Shown piece by piece: positions 40,433 to 48,648 of a DNA stretch of 55,027 nt. Made by a program: the position numbers and the translations under genes. Each line of letters starts with the position of its first letter. Within the stretch, counting starts at the first letter, position 1. This DNA comes from CAYQJS01 sp964417895. GTDB lineage: Bacteria; Chloroflexota; UBA6077; SHYK01. The stretch spans positions 1 through 55,027 of the forward strand of contig CAYQJS010000038.1 of NCBI GenBank assembly GCA_964417895.1. Reading direction: 5' to 3'. The notes beneath the pieces were generated by a model that made no database searches, had not been told where the DNA came from, and worked only from the letters and a program-made list of their open reading frames with translations.

Positions 40433-42742
40433 CCCTCAATCCAGGCTCCAGCTGCGCCCTCCGCAGTGTCCCGGATCGACGGCCTCGACGCCGTAACTGG
40501 CGCCTCCACCTACGCGGCAGACATAACCCGCCCCGGCATGCTGTGGGCGAAGGTCCTGCGCAGCCCCCTCCCCCATGCGCGCATCACCTCCATCGACACT
40601 TCCCGCGCCCGTGCCCTTAACGGAGTCCACGCCGTCCTCACCGCCAACGACCTCCCCGACTATCGCATCGGCCGCTCCATGCGCGATATGCCCGTCCTCG
40701 CCAGGGACAAGGTCCGCTTCATCGGCGAGAAGGTGGCCGCCGTCGCCGCCGTGGACCTCGACACCGCCGAGGAGGCGCTCTCCCTCATCGACGTGCAGTA
40801 CGCCGAGCTACCGGCCGTCTTCGACCCCATCGAGGCCATGCAGCCGGGCGCTCCCCTTATCCACGACCCCGACACCGTCCGCGCCTGGGCTACCCCCACC
40901 CAGCGGGTCGCCGACTACCCCAACAGCGTGTCCAATCCCGTCTGGGGCGCCAGCGAGCAGGAGGTCACCGAGGCTCTCGGCCGAGCCGCCCACGTGTTCG
41001 AGCACACCTTCCGCACACCCGTCCAGCACCAGGGGTACATCGAGCCCCACGCCTGTCTGGTCGAAATAGTTCCGGGTTCCGAGTTCCGCGTTCCGGGTTC
41101 CGAGGGGAACCGTTTCGAGCCGGGCGTCTCCTCGGAACTCGCAACTCGGAACTCGGAACTCGTGCACATCTGGGCATCGAACAAGGCGCCGTTCCTGCTC
41201 CTCAACTACCTGCGCGAGGGGATTGGCCTCACTCGTGAGCAGGTAGAGGTCCACATGCTGCCGCTAGGTGGCGACTTCGGCGGCAAGGGCTCGTTCATGG
41301 ACATCCCGCTGGTCTATTTCCTGGCCAGGGCCAGCGGCCGTCCGGTGAAGATGATCATGACCTACAGCGAGGAGCTGATGGCGGCGAACCCGCGCCACTC
41401 TGCGGTGATCACCGTCAGGAGCGGGTTCGACGCCGGTGGTCGGCTCGTCGCCCGCTGGACGCGGTCGGTCTACAACAGCGGCGGCTACGCCGCCTTCAAG
41501 CCGGCGCCCGACGCCACGCTTCCTCGCGTGCGCAGCGGCGGGCTGGGCCCGTACACCGAGGCAACCGTGTGGCGGGTCGAGGGCCACATGGTCTACACGA
41601 ACACGGTGCCCTGCGGACACATGCGGGCGCCCGGCGCTGCGCAGCCGTGCCATGCCATCGAGTGCCACATGGACCTCTGCGCGCGAGCCATGGGCATGGA
41701 CCCGCTGGAGCTGCGGCTCATCAATGCGCCGTCGCATCCCCGAAAGACGGAGACCGGCCCGCCGGGCTCGACCCCCCGGGCACGCGAGGCCCTGCGAGCC
41801 GCCGCGGACGCCATCGGCTGGGACCAGCCGAAGCCAGAGGGCGTCGGCCGGGGCATCGCTCTGGTCGACGTGATGAACAGCTCCGCCGATGCCTATACGG
41901 CGCGCATGCTCGTGCGGCGCGACGGTCGCGTCGTCGTCCACACCCCCATCATCGAGCAGGGCTCCGGCATGCTGACGGCATTCCAGATCCTCGCGGCCGC
42001 CGAGCTCGGCGTGCCGAGCGAGCAGGTCGGCGTCGAGCAGACAATGGAGGGCATTGAGTACGACCGCGGTGTCGGGGGCAGCCGCGTCACGCGGATCGTT
42101 GGCAAGATGATCGGGATACTTGCTGCCCGCCTCAAGACGCGCCTCGCTGAGCTACTGGCCGCCGAGTTCGGGTACGATTTATCAGCAGTGGCCTTCGAGC
42201 CAGGCGGCTTTCGAACGCCGGATGGCCGCTTGCATTCCATTGCGGAGGCCGCGTCACTCGGAGACTCGGACCTCGTCGAGCTGTTGCGCTACGAGCTGAC
42301 GCCTTTCGATCTGGTGGAGACCTACGCCGCTGTGGCGGCGGAGGTGCGCGTGGATTGGGAGACGGGCTGCGTCCATCTGCTGCGGGTGGCGAGCGCGCAC
42401 GAGGTGGGCCGCATCGTGAACCCGGTGATGCATCAGGGCCAGATTGACGGGGGGCTCATCCAGGGTTTGGGATTCGCATTGACGGAGGTCATGGTGGTCG
42501 ACGACGGGCGCGTCGCCACCCTCAACCTGCACGAGTACAAGCTGCCCTGCGCTGCTGACACCCCACCCCTTGCAACGTTGGCGCTCGCGCCAGACCTGAG
42601 CCTCGGGATCACGCCTATCGGCGAAGGCCCCAACGTCGGCATGTCGGCCGCCATCGTGAACGCCGTGGCCGACGTGGTTGGCAGGCAGGTGGACATCCCG
42701 GTTTCGCCGGAGGCTCTAGCGCGCGGCGTGGCCCCCTCATGA
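40427..42742 (+). CDS. Molybdenum hydroxylase large subunit 3 (CoxL/XdhA-like)
   Basis: 771 residues if ATG 40427 is used. That ATG lies inside a hairpin repeat and has only CAGG before it, so the start is uncertain; GTG 40466 is another option. Motifs match large subunit 2: LDAVTGASTYAADITRPG, QHQGYIEPHACLVE, LGGDFGGKGSF, CGHMRAPGAAQP and the catalytic Glu in PIGEGPNVGMSAA. Residues about 208-240 are element H, replacing 7 residues in large subunit 2. The stop overlaps the start of the MoxR gene (ATGA), so translation is coupled. Confidence 0.9.
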   Translation: MTPSIQAPAAPSAVSRIDGLDAVTGASTYAADITRPGMLWAKVLRSPLPHARITSIDTSRARALNGVHAVLTANDLPDYRIGRSMRDMPVLARDKVRFIGEKVAAVAAVDLDTAEEALSLIDVQYAELPAVFDPIEAMQPGAPLIHDPDTVRAWATPTQRVADYPNSVSNPVWGASEQEVTEALGRAAHVFEHTFRTPVQHQGYIEPHACLVEIVPGSEFRVPGSEGNRFEPGVSSELATRNSELVHIWASNKAPFLLLNYLREGIGLTREQVEVHMLPLGGDFGGKGSFMDIPLVYFLARASGRPVKMIMTYSEELMAANPRHSAVITVRSGFDAGGRLVARWTRSVYNSGGYAAFKPAPDATLPRVRSGGLGPYTEATVWRVEGHMVYTNTVPCGHMRAPGAAQPCHAIECHMDLCARAMGMDPLELRLINAPSHPRKTETGPPGSTPRAREALRAAADAIGWDQPKPEGVGRGIALVDVMNSSADAYTARMLVRRDGRVVVHTPIIEQGSGMLTAFQILAAAELGVPSEQVGVEQTMEGIEYDRGVGGSRVTRIVGKMIGILAARLKTRLAELLAAEFGYDLSAVAFEPGGFRTPDGRLHSIAEAASLGDSDLVELLRYELTPFDLVETYAAVAAEVRVDWETGCVHLLRVASAHEVGRIVNPVMHQGQIDGGLIQGLGFALTEVMVVDDGRVATLNLHEYKLPCAADTPPLATLALAPDLSLGITPIGEGPNVGMSAAIVNAVADVVGRQVDIPVSPEALARGVAPS
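41069..41162. repeat. Heptad inverted-arm element H (in coding sequence)
   Basis: The left arm (41069-41105) is five words of GTTCCGN type. The right arm (41131-41162) is four words of CTCGGAA type. The arms are complementary. It adds a net 78 bp, or 26 codons, relative to large subunit 2. It encodes GSEFRVPGSE and SELATRNSEL, similar to the product of element F. Confidence 0.9.
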
Positions 42743-43716
42743 TCGAGGGGATTCAGCGCATCCAAGAGCTGATGGAGCGCGAGAGCTACATCACGGATCG
42801 GGCGATCGCTACCACTATCTTCCTGGCGACCGAGCTGCGCAAGCCCGTTCTGATCGAGGGCCCCGCCGGCGTGGGCAAAACGGAAGTCGCCAAAGTCCTC
42901 GCCAGCGCCCTTGAAACGCGCCTCATTCGGCTGCAGTGCTACGAGGGGCTCGACGTCAACACGGCGCTATACGAATGGAACTTCCCCAAGCAAATGCTGC
43001 GCATGAAGATCGAGGAGAGTGGCGCTCTCTCGACGCATGAGAAGGAGCAGCTCATCTTCAGCGAGGCTTTTCTCTTCAAGCGGCCGCTGCTGGAGGCCAT
43101 CACTGAGCCTGATCGGTCGCCTGTGCTCCTCATCGACGAGATCGACCGGGCGGACGAAGAGTTCGAAGCCTTCCTGCTGGAGGTGCTCTCCGACTTCCAG
43201 GTGACGATTCCGGAGCTTGGCACCGTGGCTGCCACCCATCGGCCCTACGTGGCCCTTACCTCGAATCGCACCCGCGAGCTGAGCGATGCGCTGAAGCGGC
43301 GCTGCCTGTATCTGTGGATCGAGTACCCGAGCTTTGATAAGGAAGCGCGCATCATCGAAGCCAAAGTTCCTGGCATCAGCACGCACCTGGCGGAGCAGAT
43401 CGCCGCCTTCATGCAGGTGGCGCGCCGCCTCAAGCTATCCAAGGTGCCGGGCGTGGCGGAGACGCTGGACTGGGCCGTGAGCATGATGGCGCTCCACCAG
43501 GACCACCTGGAGCCGGAGGCCGTCTCGGAGACGCTCGGCTGCCTCTTGAAGGACCACGAGGACATCGTTCGTTACGCCGGCCCTCGCATTCAGGCCATCG
43601 TCGAGGCGCTCTCTGCCCTTCCGTCGGAGGCGCTTCCGGATGCCGGCGAGCGCGTGCTCGCGAGCCTGGTCGACGGCGCCACCTCCGTCCCCGCTCAGGG
43701 GCGCGTGGCGGGGTGA
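42739..43716 (+). CDS. MoxR-family AAA+ ATPase (CoxD-like)
   Basis: 325 residues. Walker A is EGPAGVGKTEVAK and Walker B is VLLIDEIDRADEE. The sensor region ALTSNRTRELSDALKRRC and the YEWNFPKQMLRMK stretch are characteristic of the CoxD branch. In CO dehydrogenase operons CoxD helps mature the molybdenum-copper site together with CoxE. Both starts and stops overlap neighbours by 4 nt, which ties it to large subunit 3 and the VWA gene. Confidence 0.93.
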   Translation: MIEGIQRIQELMERESYITDRAIATTIFLATELRKPVLIEGPAGVGKTEVAKVLASALETRLIRLQCYEGLDVNTALYEWNFPKQMLRMKIEESGALSTHEKEQLIFSEAFLFKRPLLEAITEPDRSPVLLIDEIDRADEEFEAFLLEVLSDFQVTIPELGTVAATHRPYVALTSNRTRELSDALKRRCLYLWIEYPSFDKEARIIEAKVPGISTHLAEQIAAFMQVARRLKLSKVPGVAETLDWAVSMMALHQDHLEPEAVSETLGCLLKDHEDIVRYAGPRIQAIVEALSALPSEALPDAGERVLASLVDGATSVPAQGRVAG

Positions 43717-44978
43717 GGGTCGATTCCCGGCCCCCTCCCCGCGACGGCCGGGAGGCCGCGCTGCGCGCGTCCCACGCAGACCTGGCCCACAACGTGATTG
43801 CCTACACGCGATTGCTCCGCGCCCACGACTTTCCGGTCAGCCCCGCGGAGGTGCAGGACACGCTCCGCGCCGTGCGCGCCATCGACATCGGCGATCGGCA
43901 GGAGTTCTACCTGGCGCTGCGGTCGGTACTCCTCTGGGACCCACGGCGGCGGCCCGAGTTCGATGAGCTATTCGAGCGGTTCTGGGGCGGCTGGGCCGAG
44001 GAAATCGGCGCGGAATCGCCCGAACCGGTCCCCCAGTACGCAATGGAGAGCACCTTGCAGCCGGCCTTCGGGCAGGGCGATTCCTACAGCTCCATAGAGG
44101 TGCTCCTCCAGAAGGACTTCGCGGACTTCCGGCCAGACGACCTGAGCGCCGTGGCCAAAGCCTGCGTCGATATCGCGCGCAGGATCGCTACCCGCAAGAG
44201 CCGCAGAGTGAAGGCAACCAGCCGCGGCAGCCGCATCGACCCCAGGCGCAGCATACGCCTCAATGTGAAGCACGGCGGCATGGTCTTGGAGCTGGCTCGG
44301 TTGGAGCGCAAGATCCGAAAGCCGCGTCTGGTCCTGATCTGCGACGTGAGCCGCAGCATGGAGCAGTACAGCGTCTTTCTTCTCCAGTTCATCCACTCCA
44401 TGCAGAACGTCATCGGGCGCGTCGAGTCGTTCGTGTTCAGCACCGCGCTGCACCGCGTGTCCCACTATTTCAAGCATGCGGATATCATGGCGGCCATCGA
44501 CGACATTGCTAGCGAGATCTCCGACTGGTCCGGCGGCACCCGCATCGGCGAGAGCCTGCGGACCTTCAACGAGGAATACGCGCGGTCGGTCGTCGATGCG
44601 CGGACGGTGGTGATCATTCTGAGCGACGGCCTGGATACGGGGCAGACAGAGCTGCTGGAGGAGGAGATGGCCGAGCTGCACGCGCGTGCGGCGCGACTGA
44701 TCTGGCTCAACCCGCTTCTCGGCCGGGAGAGCTACGAGCCGCTGGCGCGAGGAATGGCGGCGGCGCTGCCCTACGTCGATGTGTTCGCGGCGGCGCACAA
44801 CCTGGCCAGCCTCCAGAACCTGGCCGAGACGCTGTCCCGGCCGGGCGCTGGGTTGCGGAACCGCGCAGGCGCGCGAGGGATTCCCGTCACGCTGAGGAGC
44901 GACGGTGACCACGTCACGCTGAGGAGTGTCAGCAATGAGACTTCTCCCGCCAGATCCTTCGCCTTGGGCTCAGGATGA
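43713..44978 (+). CDS. VWA-domain protein (CoxE-like)
   Basis: 421 residues from GTG 43713, overlapping the MoxR stop. The VWA MIDAS motif is LVLICDVSRSMEQYS, followed by the SGGTRIGESL and VIILSDGLDTG regions. CoxE-type proteins act with the MoxR ATPase on the molybdenum enzyme. The last 30 or so residues (VTLRSDGDHVTLRS, SPARSFALGSG) are encoded by the TGTCATGCTGAG hairpin repeat. They are probably a recent extension that replaced the original end. Confidence 0.9.
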   Translation: MRVDSRPPPRDGREAALRASHADLAHNVIAYTRLLRAHDFPVSPAEVQDTLRAVRAIDIGDRQEFYLALRSVLLWDPRRRPEFDELFERFWGGWAEEIGAESPEPVPQYAMESTLQPAFGQGDSYSSIEVLLQKDFADFRPDDLSAVAKACVDIARRIATRKSRRVKATSRGSRIDPRRSIRLNVKHGGMVLELARLERKIRKPRLVLICDVSRSMEQYSVFLLQFIHSMQNVIGRVESFVFSTALHRVSHYFKHADIMAAIDDIASEISDWSGGTRIGESLRTFNEEYARSVVDARTVVIILSDGLDTGQTELLEEEMAELHARAARLIWLNPLLGRESYEPLARGMAAALPYVDVFAAAHNLASLQNLAETLSRPGAGLRNRAGARGIPVTLRSDGDHVTLRSVSNETSPARSFALGSG

Positions 44979-45111
44979 CACGTTCGACTGTCATGCTGAG
45001 CCACAGCGAAGCATCTGACGGCAGATCCTTCGCCTTCAGCTCAGGATGACATGGGAAAGACGGCTCAGAATGACATGGGGAAAACGGGTCAGAATGACAT
45101 GGGGAAAACGG
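44886..45111. repeat. Compound TGTCATGCTGAG repeat with 24-bp tandem tail
   Basis: GTCACGCTGAGGAG occurs at 44886 and 44913. A right end, CTCAGGATGACA, closes at 44980. A second hairpin copy spans 44989-45051. Its last 24 bp, TCAGGATGACATGGGAAAGACGGC, is then repeated at 45065 and 45089 with few changes. The left part lies inside the CoxE-like gene. Confidence 0.75.
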
Positions 45112-45142
45112 CCCACATGACAGGGGAAGGGAGGGGCGACAC

Positions 45143-46291
45143 ATGGATGAAGTGCTGGAGCGGCTGGGCTCGTGGCGAGCCCAGGGCCGAGATGTAGCCG
45201 TAGCGACGGTGGTTAAGACCTCGGGGTCGACGCCACGACGCGAGGGCGCCAAGCTGCTGGTCACGGCCGACGGCGAGCTGGCCGGGTCGGTGAGCGGCGG
45301 TTGCGTCGAGACCGACGTCGCCACCCACGCACAGGAAGTCCTCCAGGAGGGGCGCCCCCGCCTGGTGGGCTACGGCATCAGCGACGAGCAGGGCATCGAG
45401 GTGGGCCTGGCGTGCGGCGGCGCGATCGAGGTGCTCATCGAGCCGAGCCCTCGCTCTGGCCCTCTCCCTCTGGGAGAGGGAGTGCGGGGCTTCGCTGAGG
45501 GAGAAGGAGCGAGCGTTTCTCCGAGCGCAGAAGATACGCGCGTGCTCGACCTGGTGCGACAGGAGGTCCCCGTCGCGGTGGCGACGGTCCTCCGGCCGGA
45601 AGGGATGATGGGCCGCCGGGCTGTGCTCGCCCGTGGCGAGCTGCGTGGCTCCCTCGGCGACACGGCGTTGAACGCGGCATTCCGCGACACTGCGCCGGCG
45701 CTGCTGCGGTCCGGGCTATCGAAAACGTTCGCGACGCAGGACAGCACCGGCGAGCAGGTGGAGGTCTTCGTCGACACGTATCCGGCGCCTCCGACGCTGC
45801 TGATCTTCGGCGGCGTCCACGTCGCCATCCCACTCACTCGCTACGCCAGGAGCCTCGGCTTCCGCGTGAACGTCATCGACCCTCGCGGCGTCTTCGCCAA
45901 TCGGGAGCGCTTCGCGGAGGCGGACGAGCTGGCCATCGAGCACCCGGACGACTACCTCGCGCGGACGGAGATCAACGAGAACAGCTACGTCGTGGTGCTG
46001 AACCACGATCCCAAGTTCGACGAGCCAGTCCTCAAGCACGTCCTGGGCACCCGCGCCAGCTACGTGGGGGCCATCGGAAGCCGCAAGACAAACCAGGATC
46101 GCGTGGCCCGGCTGCGGGCGGCAGGGGTCAGCGACGAAGCCCTGGGCTATGTCCACTCGCCCATCGGCCTCGACATCGGGGCTTCGAGCCCGGAGGAGAT
46201 CGCCTTGGCGATCATGGCCGAGGTGGTGGCCGCCCGCTACGGCAAGGCAGGACGACCGCTGCGCGACACTGCTGGAGCGTTCGCGGGATGA
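45143..46291 (+). CDS. xdhC: XdhC/CoxI-family molybdenum cofactor maturation protein
   Basis: 382 residues with GGGAGGGG before ATG 45143. The N-terminal XdhC_CoxI domain contains VVKTSGSTPRREGAKLLV and GSVSGGCVETDV. The C-terminal Rossmann domain has LLIFGGVHVAIPL, GAIGSRKTNQDR and a late GLDIGASSPEEIALAIMAEV. XdhC binds molybdenum cofactor and loads the sulfurated form into the large subunit. The linker (GPLPLGEGVRGFAEGEG, about residues 105-125) is encoded by a hairpin repeat inserted in frame. Confidence 0.93.
   Translation: MDEVLERLGSWRAQGRDVAVATVVKTSGSTPRREGAKLLVTADGELAGSVSGGCVETDVATHAQEVLQEGRPRLVGYGISDEQGIEVGLACGGAIEVLIEPSPRSGPLPLGEGVRGFAEGEGASVSPSAEDTRVLDLVRQEVPVAVATVLRPEGMMGRRAVLARGELRGSLGDTALNAAFRDTAPALLRSGLSKTFATQDSTGEQVEVFVDTYPAPPTLLIFGGVHVAIPLTRYARSLGFRVNVIDPRGVFANRERFAEADELAIEHPDDYLARTEINENSYVVVLNHDPKFDEPVLKHVLGTRASYVGAIGSRKTNQDRVARLRAAGVSDEALGYVHSPIGLDIGASSPEEIALAIMAEVVAARYGKAGRPLRDTAGAFAG
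45460..45480. repeat. CCCTCTCCC hairpin inside xdhC
   Basis: CCCTCTCCctctGGGAGAGGG is identical in sequence to the intergenic copy at 28938. Here it is translated as part of the XdhC linker. The following GCTGAGGGAGAAGGAGCGAG may belong to the same insertion. Confidence 0.75.
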
Positions 46292-46312
46292 AGGCTCCGA
46301 ACCGCCTCACCC

Positions 46313-46342
46313 CAGCCCTCTCCCCATTTGAGGGGGAGAGGG
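46313..46342. repeat. CCCTCTCCCC hairpin between xdhC and OCD-like gene
   Basis: CCTCTCCCC pairs with GGGGAGAGG and is preceded by CACCCCAG. It lies 22 bp beyond the xdhC stop. Confidence 0.6.
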
Positions 46343-46408
46343 GGCAGACCGCGGCCCCCCACGCCAATCTCTCTTGCCGGGCCAAGGGCTGCGGCGAAGG
46401 AGTCTAAC

Positions 46409-47560
46409 TTGCTGTTTCTGAACAACGACGACGTGCAGCAGGTCCTCCGCATGGGGGACGCGCTCCGCGTGCTGGAGGACGGGCATCGCGAGCTGGCTGC
46501 CCGTGAGCTGGTGGCCCGCCCCCGCGTCGACATTTACACCGAGACGGACCATCCCGAGAGGTTCCACCGCTGGGGCACCATGGAGGGGTCCAGCAAGGGG
46601 CTGCAGCGCCATGCCATCCGCATGAAGTCGGACGTGGTGAGCTGGCGCGACCACGGCGGGGGCAGAGTTGAGGACAAGTACTGCGTCGAGCCAGGCTTGT
46701 ACTGCGGGCTGATCTTCCTGGTTGACACGACCACGGGCGAGCCCCTCGCATTCATCAACGATGGATACCTCCAGCACATAAGGGTCGGGGCATTGGCGGG
46801 CCTGGGCGCGAAGTACCTGGCGCGAGCGGACGCATCGATCGTCGGGATGCTCGGGTCCGGGGGCATGGCGCGGAGCCACCTCGAGGCGTTTGCCGACGTT
46901 CGGGACATCAGAACAGTGCGCGTCTACAGCCCGACCAGGGCCAACCGCGAACGCTACGCGCACGAAATGGCCGACCGGCTGAGCATCGAGGTCATCCCCT
47001 GCGACTCGGCAGAGGAGGCCGTGCGGGGCGCCCATATCCTCGCCGCGTGCACCAACTCCATGACGCCGACGGTGTTCGGCCGCATGCTGGAGCCGGGGAT
47101 GCACCTCACTCAGGTTTCCGGCGAGTGGGCGGCCGACGTGTACGAACGGATCGATGTGGCCGTGGGCGGCGATCCACCGAGCCAGGTCATCAGCGGCACA
47201 CCCATCGACGACTCCCGGGGCTTCGCGACGTACCTGGCGGGCGACTTCGAAGCGCTGCAGCAAGCGTGGGGCGCCGGAAGCCGGTTTGCCTCAGAGGGAC
47301 GCCACGCCCGCACCGGCGCGGACGGCTCGGTCGGAGGATTCCAGGGGAGAGCGGTTCCCCTGGTCGACCTCATCGCCGGTACGGCGTCGGGAAGGGCCAA
47401 CGACGACGAGATCAGCGCGTCGGGGGGCGTGCGCGGTGGCGGCGGAAAGCAGGGCCTGCAGTTCGTGACCGTCAGCTCGCTGGTGTACGACCTGGCGAAA
47501 GCGGCGGGCCTGGGCCGTGAGATCCCAACGGACTGGTTCTTGCAGGACATTCGCGACTAA
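46409..47560 (+). CDS. Ornithine cyclodeaminase/mu-crystallin family protein
   Basis: 383 residues. TTG 46409 is chosen for the GAAGGAG 6 nt upstream and the family-like start LFLNNDDVQQVLRMGDALRV. The Rossmann motif is VGMLGSGGMARSHLEAF, preceded by INDGYLQHIRVGALAGLGAKYL, and ILAACTNSMTPTVFG follows. The family reduces ketimines or deaminates amino acids with NAD(P). It is the last gene of the plus-strand run behind xdhC and may process the hydroxylated product (inference). Confidence 0.87.
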   Translation: MLFLNNDDVQQVLRMGDALRVLEDGHRELAARELVARPRVDIYTETDHPERFHRWGTMEGSSKGLQRHAIRMKSDVVSWRDHGGGRVEDKYCVEPGLYCGLIFLVDTTTGEPLAFINDGYLQHIRVGALAGLGAKYLARADASIVGMLGSGGMARSHLEAFADVRDIRTVRVYSPTRANRERYAHEMADRLSIEVIPCDSAEEAVRGAHILAACTNSMTPTVFGRMLEPGMHLTQVSGEWAADVYERIDVAVGGDPPSQVISGTPIDDSRGFATYLAGDFEALQQAWGAGSRFASEGRHARTGADGSVGGFQGRAVPLVDLIAGTASGRANDDEISASGGVRGGGGKQGLQFVTVSSLVYDLAKAAGLGREIPTDWFLQDIRD

Positions 47561-47617
47561 GCGGTCGTACCAGACTCTGACGCAGGTTTGTCCAGATGGA
47601 GGCGGGCATTCCAGTAG

Positions 47618-47637
47618 GGGTCGGGCATGCCCGACCC
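47618..47637. repeat. Perfect 20-bp palindrome
   Basis: GGGTCGGGCATGCCCGACCC lies 57 bp after the OCD-like stop. A second stem, GGGCGGGC/GCCCGCCC, follows at about 47656-47678. They may terminate transcription. No gene is seen from 47561 to 47904. Confidence 0.65.
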
Positions 47638-47719
47638 GCGTAACCCTAACATGGAGGGCGGGCGATGCGTGCCCGCCCCTGATCGGGGATCCTCTGTGCA
47701 TCCTCGGGACTGCTCTGAA

Positions 47720-47825
47720 TGTCACCCTGAGCGACAGCGAAGGGTCTGGGGGCGCCGAAAGCACGGGTTGCAGACTCGCAAGCTCGATGCCGACCCCAGA
47801 TGCTTCGCCGGGGGCTCAGCATGAC
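47720..47825. repeat. TGTCACCCTGAGCG hairpin repeat
   Basis: The left end TGTCACCCTGAGCGACAGCGAAGGG is complementary to the right end TTCGCCGGGGGCTCAGCATGACA. It is the same family as at 33217, 40332 and 44886. Confidence 0.7.
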
Positions 47826-47904
47826 AGTTTCTTCTGTCTTTGGCGAGCCATGACAGCATATGACCACTCAGGGCTGATAACCTAATCTAGGGGGAGGTTA
47901 ATCC

Positions 47905-48627
47905 ATGCTGCAAAACCAGGTCGTCATTGTCACCGGCGCGGCGCGAGGAATCGGGCGCTATATCGCCCATACCTTCGCTCGCGCGGGCGCCAACCTCGTC
48001 GTGGCCGACATCGACTCGCTGGATAACGTTGCGCACGAGCTCCGGGAGATGGAGGCCGATGTCCTCGCCGTGCCCGCCGACGTGCGGAATGAGGCGCAGG
48101 TCCAGGCCATGGTCCAACAGGCCATAGACCGCTTCGGCCACATCGACGTACTCGTGAACGATGCCGGCATCGTGCCGCATTTCGCGTGGGGCGTGCCGCG
48201 TTGGGCGCGCATACGCGACATGGAGAAGTCCTTCTGGGACCGGGTCGTCGACACGAACCTCGGCGGCACCATGCTCTGCACCAAACACGTGTTGCCTCAC
48301 ATGGAGGCGCGCCGCTCCGGCCACGTCATCAATCTCTACGGTGGGGGGAGCGGCCCGGGCGCCGCCGCGTATGTGGTTTCGAAAGAGGCGATCCGCGTCT
48401 TGACCCGGTTCGTCGCCGAGGAGGAGCGCGAGTTCAACGTATGTGTCGTCTCCATCTCGCCGGGTGGTGCCATCGCGACCGAAGATGCGCCGGAGGAGGC
48501 CCGTAACCGCATGCCCAGTCCCGAATCATCTGGCGATCGCTGGGTGCTGGCGGCACAGGTGGGCATGGAGCTGTCGGGCCAGCTGCTGGACCTCAAAGAG
48601 GGCCGAATCGTCGGCGAGACCGGATAA
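47905..48627 (+). CDS. Short-chain dehydrogenase/reductase
   Basis: 240 residues with GGGGGAGG before the ATG. The NAD(P) motif is VTGAARGIGRYIA with an Asp after strand 2 (VVADIDS), which favours NAD. DVLVNDAGIV replaces the usual NNAG, and the catalytic pair is in AAYVVSKEA (YxxxK). The C-terminus ends QLLDLKEGRIVGETG. The substrate is unknown. It is intact, unlike the SDR gene at 30842, and is followed 21 bp later by the HEPN toxin gene. Confidence 0.88.
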   Translation: MLQNQVVIVTGAARGIGRYIAHTFARAGANLVVADIDSLDNVAHELREMEADVLAVPADVRNEAQVQAMVQQAIDRFGHIDVLVNDAGIVPHFAWGVPRWARIRDMEKSFWDRVVDTNLGGTMLCTKHVLPHMEARRSGHVINLYGGGSGPGAAAYVVSKEAIRVLTRFVAEEEREFNVCVVSISPGGAIATEDAPEEARNRMPSPESSGDRWVLAAQVGMELSGQLLDLKEGRIVGETG

Positions 48628-48648
48628 CGGGCCCTAGGATCGAGCCCG

